Below are positions 1 to 7,137 of a stretch of DNA of 64,000 bases, piece by piece. Source of the DNA: Acidobacteriota bacterium (GTDB lineage: Bacteria > Acidobacteriota > Vicinamibacteria > Vicinamibacterales > UBA2999); contig JAUYQQ010000009.1 of assembly GCA_030697165.1 (NCBI GenBank), positions 349,082 to 413,081 on the forward strand, read 5' to 3'. The notes below the pieces were generated by a model that was not told the origin of the DNA, searched no databases, and was given only the letters and a program-made list of their open reading frames with translations. The first letter of the stretch is position 1. Every line of letters starts with the position of its first letter. A program made the position numbers and the translations under genes.

Positions 1-1123
1 CGGCCTTGACCATCTCGGCAATGGGCAGCCCGGCCTCGACCTCGTCAATCTGGTGCCGGCGGGCATGGGTCTCTGGATGGCGAGGCGTAAACAGGGTGCA
101 GGTGTCCTGGTCGGGCTCGATCGAGATTTCGAAGGTGCCCAGCCGCTGCGCCTGGCTCATGATCTCCTCCTTGTCCATGCCGACCAGCGGCCGCAGGATC
201 GGCAACCGGGTCGCGCTGTCGGCGGCGGCGAGGTTGTCGAGGGTCTGCGACGCGACCTGGCCAATCACGTCACCCGTCACCAGCGCCTTCGCCCTGGCGT
301 CGCGGGCGATGCGCTCGGCGATGCGCAGCATGAAGCGCCGGTAGATGATCACCCGCAGGGCGCCGGGCACGCCGAGCGTCACCTCACGCTGCAGCTCGCC
401 AAACGGCACCAGGAACAGCCGCGACCGCAACTGGTAGCGCGTCAGGACCTCGGCCAGCCGGCGGGCCTTTCCCTGCGAAATGTTCGACAGGAACGGCGCG
501 CTATGAAAATGCACCAGCGTCACGTGGCAACCGCGCTTCATCATGCGCCACGCCGCCACGGGCGAATCGATGCCGCCCGACAGCAGCGCCGTCACGCGGC
601 CGGCCGTACCGGTCGGCAATCCGCCGGGCCCCGCCTCCTTCTGCATGTAGAGGTACGCCTGCCCCGGCACGATCTCGACGCTGATCACCAGGTCGGCATG
701 ATCCAGGTCCACCTTCCAGCCGCGCGCGCGCCAGACCTTCGAGCCCAGGTCGCGTGCCAGGTCGGGCGAGGGCGTCGCGAACTGCTGATCGGCGCGGCGC
801 ACGTACACCCGAAAACTCGACGCACTTTCGCGCGGCGGCAGCCGCGAGACAATCGCCTCGGCCATGCCGTCGAAGTCGAGCGGCACGCGGGTCGCCACCG
901 AGTAGTTGGCAATGCCGAACACGCGCGACATGCGATCGCGAATCTCGCCGGCCGTCGCCTCGCGGCCGAGCACGATCTCGATCCGGCCCATCGGCGTCCG
1001 GATCTCCTTCACGCTCAATCCGGCCAGCGCCATGTGCAGATGGCGCACCAGCCGGCCAATGAACCACGGGCGGTTCTTGCCCTTGAGCGCGACCTCCGAA
1101 TAGTGGGCAAGTATTGATGTCAT
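1..1123 (-). CDS. thiI: tRNA 4-thiouridine synthase ThiI (3' end outside window)
   Basis: Sulfurtransferase that adenylates U8 of tRNA and inserts sulfur; ThiI proteins may also feed sulfur to the thiazole of thiamine. The reading frame starts at ATG 1123-1121 and runs off the left edge without a stop, so about 374 residues are visible. The N-terminus has the ThiI signature HYSEVALKGKNRPWF, followed by a THUMP region. The PP-loop SGGIDSPVA of the ATP-pyrophosphatase domain follows near residue 180. Further down, TGDVIGQVASQT and the LRPLVGMDKEEI segment are typical of the family. Whether a C-terminal rhodanese domain exists cannot be seen. It lies downstream of hpnE on the same strand, separated by a CACGAAG-type repeat. 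Recognition is secure. Confidence 0.95.
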   Translation of the reverse strand, partial: MTSILAHYSEVALKGKNRPWFIGRLVRHLHMALAGLSVKEIRTPMGRIEIVLGREATAGEIRDRMSRVFGIANYSVATRVPLDFDGMAEAIVSRLPPRESASSFRVYVRRADQQFATPSPDLARDLGSKVWRARGWKVDLDHADLVISVEIVPGQAYLYMQKEAGPGGLPTGTAGRVTALLSGGIDSPVAAWRMMKRGCHVTLVHFHSAPFLSNISQGKARRLAEVLTRYQLRSRLFLVPFGELQREVTLGVPGALRVIIYRRFMLRIAERIARDARAKALVTGDVIGQVASQTLDNLAAADSATRLPILRPLVGMDKEEIMSQAQRLGTFEISIEPDQDTCTLFTPRHPETHARRHQIDEVEAGLPIAEMVKA

Positions 1124-1135
1124 TTCCAAAAGGCA

Positions 1136-1262
1136 ACCACGAGGGACACGGAGATCCACACGAAGGACACGAAGAATCTAATTTTAATAGTGGTTGGCGT
1201 GCTTCGTGGCTTCGGTCTTCGCGTGCTTCGTGGTTTCTGTCTTCGTGTGCTTCGTGGTTGAG
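1136..1262. repeat. degenerate CACGAAG/CACGGAG tandem repeat
   Basis: Repeated short units (ccacgaag, acacgaag, cttcgtgg on the plus strand) fill the space between thiI and hpnE. They continue into the 3' end of the hpnE reading frame, where they encode its last ~25 residues. Similar CACGGA-type arrays occur around 49,622-50,206. Confidence 0.8.
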
Positions 1263-2611
1263 ACAAGGGCTGCCGCGCGGTGGCCCGACACCGCCGCCGA
1301 TTCAATCGTCGCCGGGAGGCCGGTATCGATCCAGTCGCCCGCCAGCAGGAACCCGGCAATGGCAGTCTCGGTCTGCGGCCGGGGCGGCGCGTCCGGCGCC
1401 AGCGAAAAGGTCGACCGCTTCTCGCGCACGGCCAGGCCCTTGCGCAGCACCGCGCTGCGAGCTGCCGGCAGCGCCGCTCGCACGTCGGCCAGCGCCAGCG
1501 CGATCAGTTCGTCGTTGCCCATCGCGACGATCGTCTCGGCGCCGCTCGAGATCATCGACAGGTGGGAACTGGCGCCGCCGACAATGGCGCGGCGATCGAA
1601 CACCCACTGAAACGCGCGCCCGGGCAATCCGATCAGCGCTTCATGCATCACCGGACGATCGAACCACAGGTTCACCGTCACGATCGGCAGGCTGCCCAGT
1701 GCCGACGCATTGGCGATGGTGCCGGCCAACGCAGCGGGGGGCTCCTCGAACACGGCGCCGAGCGCATGCCACGGCACGGTGGAGATCACGACCGGCGCTG
1801 AAATGTGCTCGCCGCGCACGCGCACGCCGGTCACGCGATCGCCCTCGACCACCACCCTGGCCGGCGCGTTGACCCGCACCTCGTGGCCGCGCGCCTCGAG
1901 CCACGCCCGCGCCGGTTCGGCATACAGTTCGTCGAGCGGCACCACTGGCATTACCAACGCGGCCGACGAAGGATCGGGGCCGAACATCCGCTCGAGAATG
2001 CCGACAAAGTACGACGCCGCCGCCTGGTCGATCGACTGGTTGAGCGCGGCCAGCGCCAGGGGTTCCCAGAACAGCTCGCAGAGGCGCGGCGCCTGGCCGA
2101 GTCGGGTGAGCCATTCGCGGACGGTTTCGCGGGACGGTTCGGTGGGGATGTAGCGTCCGCCTTCTTGACCGCCGTAGCCTTGGCGAAGGTGGTTAGGCGG
2201 ACCAAGGGCTGCGCCCACGCGAAGAATCGATAGGCGCTCGGCCCAGCTGAGCGCGTCCCACGCGAGCACACCGCCGAGCAGGTGCAGCGGCGACGGCAGG
2301 GGCGGCAACTTCAGCACCGACTCGCGGCCCTGCTGGTCGACCATGGTCAGCGCAAGACCCGCCTGCCACCGCACGCGGTCGAGCGCGTTGATGCGCGCCA
2401 GCAGCGCCAACGTGTCAACGTAACAGCCCATCAGGATGTGCTGGCCGTTGTCGACGCGTTCGCCGGTTTCCGGATCGGTAAAGGCCGTGGCGCGGCCGCC
2501 CAGCCCTGGACGGGCTTCGAGCAGCAACACCCGCGCGCCGGCTTCTGCCAGCGCGGTGGCGGCACTGAAGCCGGCCACGCCGCCGCCAATGACTACGGCG
2601 TCGGCGGTCAC
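1184..2611 (-). CDS. hpnE: hydroxysqualene dehydroxylase HpnE
   Basis: FAD-dependent amine-oxidase-fold enzyme that converts hydroxysqualene to squalene, the last of three Hpn steps. The start chosen is GTG 2611, which overlaps the TGA of hpnD (GTGA). A longer upstream frame exists but lies inside hpnD. The protein is 475 residues with an N-terminal dinucleotide site VVIGGGVAGFSAA (residues 6-18), an ARPGLGGRA segment, DNGQHILMGCY and a C-terminal LLAGDWIDTGLPATIESA FAD contact. Two oddities stand out. Residues ~137-152 (LRQGYGGQ) are encoded by a dispersed repeat. The last ~25 residues (STTKHTKTETTKHAKTEATK) come from a CACGAAG tandem repeat, so the native C-terminus has probably been extended. 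Confidence 0.92.
   Translation of the reverse strand: MTADAVVIGGGVAGFSAATALAEAGARVLLLEARPGLGGRATAFTDPETGERVDNGQHILMGCYVDTLALLARINALDRVRWQAGLALTMVDQQGRESVLKLPPLPSPLHLLGGVLAWDALSWAERLSILRVGAALGPPNHLRQGYGGQEGGRYIPTEPSRETVREWLTRLGQAPRLCELFWEPLALAALNQSIDQAAASYFVGILERMFGPDPSSAALVMPVVPLDELYAEPARAWLEARGHEVRVNAPARVVVEGDRVTGVRVRGEHISAPVVISTVPWHALGAVFEEPPAALAGTIANASALGSLPIVTVNLWFDRPVMHEALIGLPGRAFQWVFDRRAIVGGASSHLSMISSGAETIVAMGNDELIALALADVRAALPAARSAVLRKGLAVREKRSTFSLAPDAPPRPQTETAIAGFLLAGDWIDTGLPATIESAAVSGHRAAALVSTTKHTKTETTKHAKTEATKHANHY
2156..2202 (-). repeat. 'YGG' dispersed repeat copy inside hpnE
   Basis: On the minus strand this reads TTCGCCAAGGCTACGGCGG flanked by short TCCGCC/GGCGGA arms. Related copies lie at 8,088-8,119, 32,555-32,592, 58,244-58,290 and 62,405-62,467. 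Here it is in frame and adds the residues LRQGYGGQ to HpnE. Confidence 0.8.
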
Positions 2612-3450
2612 GCGCGTGAAAACAGGCGATAGCCGAGCGCCGACAGCTGCCCACGCGCCCAGATCGCGAGCGCAATTCGCGCCCGCACGGCCTTGGGTAC
2701 GCGAATCAACTCGGCGAACACGTCGTAGTGGCGGCGCTCGATGCGCTGGAGGATCTCGAAGTAGATGCCGCCCATGATCTCGGCCGCAACCAGCTTGTGC
2801 GCATCGGCGTGGGGCATGGCCTGCGCGGCGGCGGTGTAGAACTGGCGCGCGCGCTGGCACTGGTGCGCCAGCAGGTTGCGCATGGCCGGGGTGACGACAC
2901 CGGCGCGCAAGTCGGCTTCGCATACGCCGAAGCGCGCGAGGTCTTCTTGCGGCAGGTAGACGCGGCCATTCTTGAGGTCAACGGCCACGTCGCGAATGAT
3001 GTTGGTGAGCTGCAGGGCCAGGCCCAGGTTGAAGGCGTAGTCGCGCGAGCGCGAGTCGCGCGCGCCGAAGATTTCGATGCACATCAGGCCGACCGCCGAG
3101 GCGACGCGGCGGCAATAGCCGGACAGCTCGTCGAAGGTCTGGTACGTCTTGTGACGAAGGTCCATCTCGACGCCGTCGACCAGGTCGTCAAACGGCTGCC
3201 GCGACAACGAAAAGGCCGCCACTACCGGTGCCAGGTTCTGCCCCTGCGGCGTGAGCGGGGCTTCGCCGCCGAACAGTCGGCCCACCTCTTCGCGCCACCG
3301 GCCAATCTCGCGTGCCGCGGTCACCTCATCCGGCGCCTCATCCACCGCATCGTCCACGGCGCGGCAGAAGTCCCAGACCAGGCCAATAGCCTGACGCTGC
3401 TCGTCTGGCAGGACTAGGAACGAGTACGAGAATGATGTGTCTCTTGCCAC
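2608..3450 (-). CDS. hpnD: presqualene diphosphate synthase HpnD
   Basis: Trans-isoprenyl diphosphate synthase of the squalene/phytoene synthase family. In the Hpn route it joins two farnesyl diphosphates to presqualene diphosphate. It is 280 residues with a GTG start at 3450. Both aspartate-rich motifs are present: DFCRAVDDAVDE near residue 28 and TNIIRDVAVDLKNGRVYLP near residue 145. It is the middle gene of hpnC-hpnD-hpnE on the minus strand. Its TGA overlaps the GTG of hpnE, while a short GTGCCTA-type repeat separates it from hpnC. HpnC and HpnD are paralogues; assignment to HpnD rests on gene order and the N-terminal sequence, so a swap is the main alternative. Confidence 0.9.
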   Translation of the reverse strand: MARDTSFSYSFLVLPDEQRQAIGLVWDFCRAVDDAVDEAPDEVTAAREIGRWREEVGRLFGGEAPLTPQGQNLAPVVAAFSLSRQPFDDLVDGVEMDLRHKTYQTFDELSGYCRRVASAVGLMCIEIFGARDSRSRDYAFNLGLALQLTNIIRDVAVDLKNGRVYLPQEDLARFGVCEADLRAGVVTPAMRNLLAHQCQRARQFYTAAAQAMPHADAHKLVAAEIMGGIYFEILQRIERRHYDVFAELIRVPKAVRARIALAIWARGQLSALGYRLFSRA

Positions 3451-3492
3451 GGGTGCCTAAGGTGCCTAGCGTGCCTAATGGTGCCTAAGGGG
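3449..3492. repeat. GGTGCCTA short tandem repeat
   Basis: Four to five degenerate copies of ggtgccta between hpnC and hpnD. They overlap the last codons and TAG stop of hpnC. Same family as the larger arrays at 43,309-43,393, 43,914-44,023 and 58,194-58,236. Confidence 0.75.
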
Positions 3493-4387
3493 TTGGTGCC
3501 ACGGTGCCAGCGTGCCGGCGCCAAAGGGCTGTGCCAAACGCTATCACTAATGCATCGCTGGTGCCGAGCGCCGGACGCGACGTGAAGACGTCGTAGTGGC
3601 CGGCTTCGAGGCGATCGAGAATGCGGGAACCGCCGAGCCAGGTGGCGCGCAGCTCGTAGCGAAGGCGGCCGCCGACCCCGTCGCAGACCGGGCGGCCGGC
3701 GGCGAACAGTTGCCGCGTGCGTGCGCCGCAGGCGCGCATGGCCGCCGCCCACTCCGGCGTCAGGCGGCCGCGATCGAGGGCTGTCGGGTCGGCGCCGGCG
3801 GCCCGCCAGGTTTCTTCGGGCACGTAGAGCCGGCCGCGCGGCCAGTCGATGGCCAGGTCCTGCCAGAAATTGGTGAGCTGCAATGCCGTGCATACGGCAT
3901 CGCTGGCGCGGTCGAGCGCCCCATCGCGATAGCCACTCAGCCGCAGGACCAGGCGGCCCACCGGGTTTGCAGATCGCCGGCAGTAGTCCAGGACGTCGTT
4001 CCACGACGCATACCGAGTCGTTACGACATCCTGCTTGAATGCACTCAACAGGTCGTGGAACAACTCCGCCGGGAGGTCGAAGCGTTCGCGCGTGTTCGCC
4101 AGCGCGCTGAAGATCATGTCGGGAGGGCACTGCTGGTCGGGAGGGCGCTTTGCGTCGGGAAAGTGCTCGCCATCAAGCCGCCTCCCCCACTCATCCAGTA
4201 GTCGCAAACGCTCGTCCGGCTCGCGGCCGGGCTCATCCGCGAAATCGTCGGCGGTGCGGGCAAAGGCATAGATGGCGGCGACGTGTGGACGCAGCCGCGC
4301 GGGCATCAGGCGCGAGGCGACCGGAAAGTTCTCGTAGTGGGATTCAGCCAGCCGCTGACAAGCCGCGTAGGCTTGCTCGAGGTTCAC
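3485..4387 (-). CDS. hpnC: hydroxysqualene synthase HpnC
   Basis: Squalene/phytoene synthase family protein, predicted to convert presqualene diphosphate to hydroxysqualene. The GTG start at 4387 overlaps the TGA stop of the upstream adenosyltransferase (GTGA), giving 300 residues. A GTG one codon earlier is also possible. It shows the first aspartate motif TADDFADE near residue 45 and the second, TNFWQDLAIDWPRGRLYVP, near residue 160. It is transcribed with hpnD and hpnE. The C-terminal TVAPTP and stop lie within a GTGCC-type repeat, so the tail may not be ancestral. Confidence 0.9.
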   Translation of the reverse strand: MNLEQAYAACQRLAESHYENFPVASRLMPARLRPHVAAIYAFARTADDFADEPGREPDERLRLLDEWGRRLDGEHFPDAKRPPDQQCPPDMIFSALANTRERFDLPAELFHDLLSAFKQDVVTTRYASWNDVLDYCRRSANPVGRLVLRLSGYRDGALDRASDAVCTALQLTNFWQDLAIDWPRGRLYVPEETWRAAGADPTALDRGRLTPEWAAAMRACGARTRQLFAAGRPVCDGVGGRLRYELRATWLGGSRILDRLEAGHYDVFTSRPALGTSDALVIAFGTALWRRHAGTVAPTP

Positions 4388-4923
4388 CACTGAGTTTCTT
4401 GGACACCGGCTCGATGGTTTGCCGCCCTGGCGATCGTGAACAGCAAATCCGACAGCCGGTTCAGGTAGACGATCACCACCGGTTCGACGGCGTCGGCGCC
4501 GAGCAGCAGCACCGACCGCTCCGCGCGGCGGCACACGGTGCGCGCGTAGTGGAGCGCCGCGCCGGCCGGGCAACCGTCAGACAGGATGAAGTGGCGCAGT
4601 GGCGCGATTTGCTCATCCAGTTTGTCGATCCAACCTTCGAGGCGACTGATGCTCTCGTCGTTGATCACGATCTTCTCGACCCGCCTCGCGATCTTGTGCG
4701 ACGGGTCGGCGAGCCGCGCGCCCAGCGCGAACAGGTCGCGCTGGAGAGACACGCACATCTCATCCAGGTCCGGTGGCAGGCCGGCGGCGCGCACCATGCC
4801 GAGGCACGCCTGCACCTCGTCCACGTCGCCGTACGCGATCACCCGCGGGTGGGTCTTCGAGACCCGGGTGCCGTCGAACAAGCTGGTATCGCCGGTGTCG
4901 CCGGTTTTTGTGTAGATGGACAC
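4384..4923 (-). CDS. PduO-type ATP:cob(I)alamin adenosyltransferase
   Basis: Transfers the adenosyl group of ATP to cob(I)alamin, making coenzyme B12. It is 179 residues, the usual size for the PduO/MMAB family. The N-terminal ATP-binding segment YTKTGDTGDTSLFDG is characteristic, as are YGDVDEVQACLG and the C-terminal LNRLSDLLFTIARAAN helix. The start is GTG 4923. A perfect TATAAT sits 7 nt upstream, which would make the mRNA leaderless. It is the first gene of a minus-strand run with hpnC, hpnD and hpnE, and its stop overlaps the hpnC start. A link between B12 and hopanoids (for example B12-dependent radical SAM steps) is only a thought. Confidence 0.9.
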   Translation of the reverse strand: MSIYTKTGDTGDTSLFDGTRVSKTHPRVIAYGDVDEVQACLGMVRAAGLPPDLDEMCVSLQRDLFALGARLADPSHKIARRVEKIVINDESISRLEGWIDKLDEQIAPLRHFILSDGCPAGAALHYARTVCRRAERSVLLLGADAVEPVVIVYLNRLSDLLFTIARAANHRAGVQETQW

Positions 4924-4930
4924 TGGTAGG

Positions 4931-4936
4931 ATTATA
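4931..4936 (-). promoter_or_regulatory. TATAAT -10 element 7 nt before adenosyltransferase start
   Basis: The minus strand reads TATAAT followed by seven bases and the GTG start. No Shine-Dalgarno sequence fits between, so transcription probably begins at or next to the start codon. The -35 was not recognised. Confidence 0.6.
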
Positions 4937-4950
4937 GGGCGTCGCAGCCG

Positions 4951-4968
4951 CTCCGGCTAAAGCCGGAG
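4951..4968. repeat. REP-like palindrome CTCCGGCTAAAGCCGGAG
   Basis: An 18-bp inverted repeat followed by gctaca. It sits between the divergent adenosyltransferase and mutY genes. The same core (CCGGCTAAAGCCGG) recurs at 11,957, 11,993 and 19,513. Confidence 0.85.
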
Positions 4969-4997
4969 GCTACATTGCGGCTTACTGATCACCACAC

Positions 4998-5705
4998 TTG
5001 CCGCCTAAACCACGCACCCCACCCCTGCCGGCGCCGGCCTTGCGGCAGCGCTTTCGCCGAAACCTGCTGGCCTGGTACCGCAAGAACGGCCGCGATCTGC
5101 CGTGGCGCAACACCAGCGACCCGTACCACATCCTCGTGTCGGAGATCATGCTGCAGCAGACGCAGGTCGATCGCGTGCTGCCGAAGTACCTTGAGTGGCT
5201 CGGTAAGTACCCGAGCTTCGCCGTGCTCGCCGAGGCGCCACCGGCCGAGGTCACCAAGACGTGGTATCCGCTGGGCTACAACATCCGCCCGAGGCGGCTG
5301 CAGTCGATCGCCCAGCAGGCGGTCGAAAAGTACGACGGCCAGCTGCCGTCGGACCGCGAGACGCTGCTGTCGTTCAAGGGCATTGGCGAGTACACCGCCG
5401 GCGCGGTCCGCAGCTTTGCCTTTCGTGAGCGCGCCGCTATTCTCGACACCAACGTGGCGCGGGTGCTGTTTCGCATCTTCATCGGCAAGGGCGATCCGAA
5501 GAGCCACGCCATGAAGAAACGTCTGTGGGCGCACAGCGAAGCCGTGCTGCCGCACAAGCACGTGTTCGACTTCAACCAGGCGTTGATGGATTTTGGCGCC
5601 ACGCACTGCAGCGCCCGCAAGCCGAAGTGCTCGTCCTGCCCCATGATCCGCCTCTGCCGGTCCCGCACGGGGCTAGCAGCCGTCATGAACCGAGCGCGGT
5701 CTTGA
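4998..5705 (+). CDS. mutY: A/G-specific adenine glycosylase, short MutY form
   Basis: Removes adenine mispaired with 8-oxoguanine. The TTG start at 4998 gives 235 residues, much shorter than the ~350 of Escherichia coli MutY. Present are LVSEIMLQQTQVDRV, the helix-hairpin-helix FKGIGEYTAGAV, the catalytic-aspartate segment ILDTNVARV, and a 4Fe-4S motif with cysteines spaced C-x6-C-x2-C-x5-C near the C-terminus. The protein stops about 15 residues after the cluster, so the Nudix-like C-terminal domain that recognises 8-oxoguanine is absent. The last 23 bp overlap the convergent anti-sigma gene. A general HhH-GPD glycosylase of MutY type is the safe reading. Confidence 0.88.
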   Translation: MPPKPRTPPLPAPALRQRFRRNLLAWYRKNGRDLPWRNTSDPYHILVSEIMLQQTQVDRVLPKYLEWLGKYPSFAVLAEAPPAEVTKTWYPLGYNIRPRRLQSIAQQAVEKYDGQLPSDRETLLSFKGIGEYTAGAVRSFAFRERAAILDTNVARVLFRIFIGKGDPKSHAMKKRLWAHSEAVLPHKHVFDFNQALMDFGATHCSARKPKCSSCPMIRLCRSRTGLAAVMNRARS

Positions 5706-5937
5706 GCCGCTCGGCAATCTCGGCAGGCACCGGTTCAGGTTCGCGGAGCCGCGCCCGCACGGCGTCGACCATGCCGCCAAAGGCCTGGCCGAATGCGGCG
5801 CAGGCCTGACACTCGGAAACATGTGCCTCGATATTGCCGCGCCGGTCAGGCGCCAGCTCACCATCCAGGTACGGCGACAGGTCCGCCAGGACTTCAGAGC
5901 AAGTCAGCCCGGCCACTGTGCGCTCACTTGGTCGCAT
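5683..5937 (-). CDS. zinc-finger (zf-HC2) anti-sigma factor
   Basis: Small protein of 84 residues with the ZAS signature: an early TCSEVLADLSPYLDGEL segment and HVSECQAC (H-x3-C-x2-C) near residue 40. Such proteins bind and inhibit ECF sigma factors, often releasing them on oxidative or envelope stress. No membrane helix is visible, so it is probably cytoplasmic. It starts at ATG 5937, 14 nt inside the end of the sigma-factor gene. This is the classic coupled sigma/anti-sigma arrangement, and it supports a cognate pair. Its 3' end overlaps convergent mutY. Confidence 0.85.
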   Translation of the reverse strand: MRPSERTVAGLTCSEVLADLSPYLDGELAPDRRGNIEAHVSECQACAAFGQAFGGMVDAVRARLREPEPVPAEIAERLKTALGS

Positions 5938-6508
5938 GCATCGTCCCTCCCCTCACGGCCTCGGCCAGGCGTAAGCGCGCCCGGTGCAGCCGGCTCTTCA
6001 TGGCCGCCGTAGTCAGGCCCAGCATGGCGGCCACGTCCTCGCCGCTCAGTCCCTCGAGGTCGCGCAGCGTGAGGACTTCCCGTTCGTCCGGGGCAAGGCC
6101 AGCGAGCGCGGCAACCAAGCGACCGTGCTGTTCCGCCGCCACCGCCAGTTGTTCAGGATTCGGCCCACCCCAGCCGGCGCGGATGCCGAGGTCGTCGAGC
6201 GGCGTCGCGTCAATCGGTTCGCGCGCCGCGCGGACGCGGCGGGTCACCGCCGCGTTGCGGGCAATGGTCAGCAACCAGGTCCGCACGCTCGATTCCCCGC
6301 GGAACCGAGACACGCCCTGCCAGGCCGACAGGAATGTCTGCTGCAGCACGTCTTCGGCTTCGTCACGCGTCCCGGCCACGTGCCGCGCCAGCCGGTAGAC
6401 GCTCGCCTGGTGCCGCGTGACCAGCGCGGAAAACGCCTCGCGGTCGCCGCCGCCAGCTCGGCGCGCCAACTCGAGATCGATCAGGCCTTCGTCTTGGGCA
6501 TCGGACAC
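5924..6508 (-). CDS. ECF-family RNA polymerase sigma factor
   Basis: 194 residues, GTG start at 6508. Region 2 is seen in EAFSALVTRHQASVYRLA and DEAEDVLQQTFLSAW (residues ~24-65). Region 4 is seen in LAPDEREVLTLRDLEGLSG with the HTH that ends AAMKSRLHRARLRL (residues ~138-180). It directs polymerase to promoters not predicted here. The gene overlaps DUF2892 upstream by 28 nt and the zinc anti-sigma downstream by 14 nt, so all three are probably cotranscribed and the anti-sigma regulates this factor. Confidence 0.92.
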   Translation of the reverse strand: MSDAQDEGLIDLELARRAGGGDREAFSALVTRHQASVYRLARHVAGTRDEAEDVLQQTFLSAWQGVSRFRGESSVRTWLLTIARNAAVTRRVRAAREPIDATPLDDLGIRAGWGGPNPEQLAVAAEQHGRLVAALAGLAPDEREVLTLRDLEGLSGEDVAAMLGLTTAAMKSRLHRARLRLAEAVRGGTMHATK

Positions 6509-6696
6509 GTGGAAATACCAAAGACACTATAAAGGGGGCAGGTGCCGGCGAGGCCGGTGACGATCGGCACCAGGCCGATGTAACCCCACACCCCGATCGT
6601 GCCCATGGCCGCCATGGCCACCAGCGTCACGCCCAGTGCGACCCGAATCACGCGCTCCGCCGGATGTTCGTTGGTTTTCAGGAATCCAGTCATCAC
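6481..6696 (-). CDS. DUF2892 (YgaP-like) small membrane protein
   Basis: 71 residues containing two hydrophobic segments (roughly residues 16-33 and 36-52) and the family ending TCPLYSVFGISTCP. DUF2892 occurs alone or fused to rhodanese domains and is often found with sulfur or redox genes; its function is unknown. An ATG at 6696 is preceded by GAGGAGG at good Shine-Dalgarno spacing. It overlaps the following ECF sigma gene, so it may belong to the same stress operon. Confidence 0.85.
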   Translation of the reverse strand: MMTGFLKTNEHPAERVIRVALGVTLVAMAAMGTIGVWGYIGLVPIVTGLAGTCPLYSVFGISTCPMPKTKA

Positions 6697-6703
6697 GTCC
6701 TCC

Positions 6704-7105
6704 TCAATTGCGGTCTGAGGATATAGAGTTGGGCGCTTCAGAAAGGATTCTAATGAGGTCCCGATCGGCGTCGGGAAACGGCAGGCCGGCCAGCTCGCCG
6801 CGCGGCACCCACCGCATCCCCTGTCCCATCATCGGCTTCGGCTCGCCCTCGAACCCGCAGCGATAGAAGTGCAGCTCGACGGTCTTCTCCGGGTACGCAT
6901 GGGTGACGGTATGAACGGCCTCACCCACGGTGGCGACGATGTCGAGTTCTTCGAACAGCTCGCGACGAAGGGCCTCGACGTGAGTCTCGCTGACGTGGAC
7001 CTTCCCGCCAGGGAACTCCCAATGATCCGCCAGGTGCGTACCCGCCTGCCGCAGCGTCAGCAGAAACGCATCGTCACGTTCGATGACGGCAGCCACGACC
7101 ACCAC
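6704..7105 (-). CDS. MutT-like Nudix hydrolase
   Basis: Hydrolyses a nucleoside diphosphate linked to another moiety; the size and sequence resemble MutT-type 8-oxo-dGTP or dCTP pyrophosphatases. The complete Nudix box G-x5-E-x7-REL-x-EEL is visible around GGKVHVSE...RRELFEELD. The start chosen is GTG 7105, giving 133 residues beginning VVVVAAVIERD. Longer frames would run through a palindrome and into the PHP gene. The start lies directly against the foot of that palindrome with no clear ribosome site, so it is uncertain. Together with mutY nearby it could form a GO-type repair set, but the substrate is not established. Confidence 0.85.
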   Translation of the reverse strand: MVVVAAVIERDDAFLLTLRQAGTHLADHWEFPGGKVHVSETHVEALRRELFEELDIVATVGEAVHTVTHAYPEKTVELHFYRCGFEGEPKPMMGQGMRWVPRGELAGLPFPDADRDLIRILSEAPNSISSDRN

Positions 7106-7125
7106 GGGCGGGCATAAGCCCGCCC
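7106..7125. repeat. REP-like palindrome GGGCGGGC-ATAA-GCCCGCCC
   Basis: Perfect 8-bp arms with a 4-nt centre followed by cctac, between the stop of the PHP gene and the start of the Nudix gene. It resembles the CCGGCTAAAGCCGG palindromes in layout (arms, short AT centre, CTAC tail). Confidence 0.75.
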
Positions 7126-7137
7126 CTACGGGGTCAC

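Noticed and set aside
53..1117. Long plus-strand open frame of 354 codons opposite thiI
   Set aside because: It is antisense to a clear ThiI reading frame, is rich in Arg/His/Gln as expected from the complement of GC-rich coding DNA, and has no family pattern.
2612..2923. Upstream extension of HpnE
   Set aside because: Lies within hpnD; the FAD motif normally sits at the very N-terminus and GTG 2611 is coupled to the hpnD stop.
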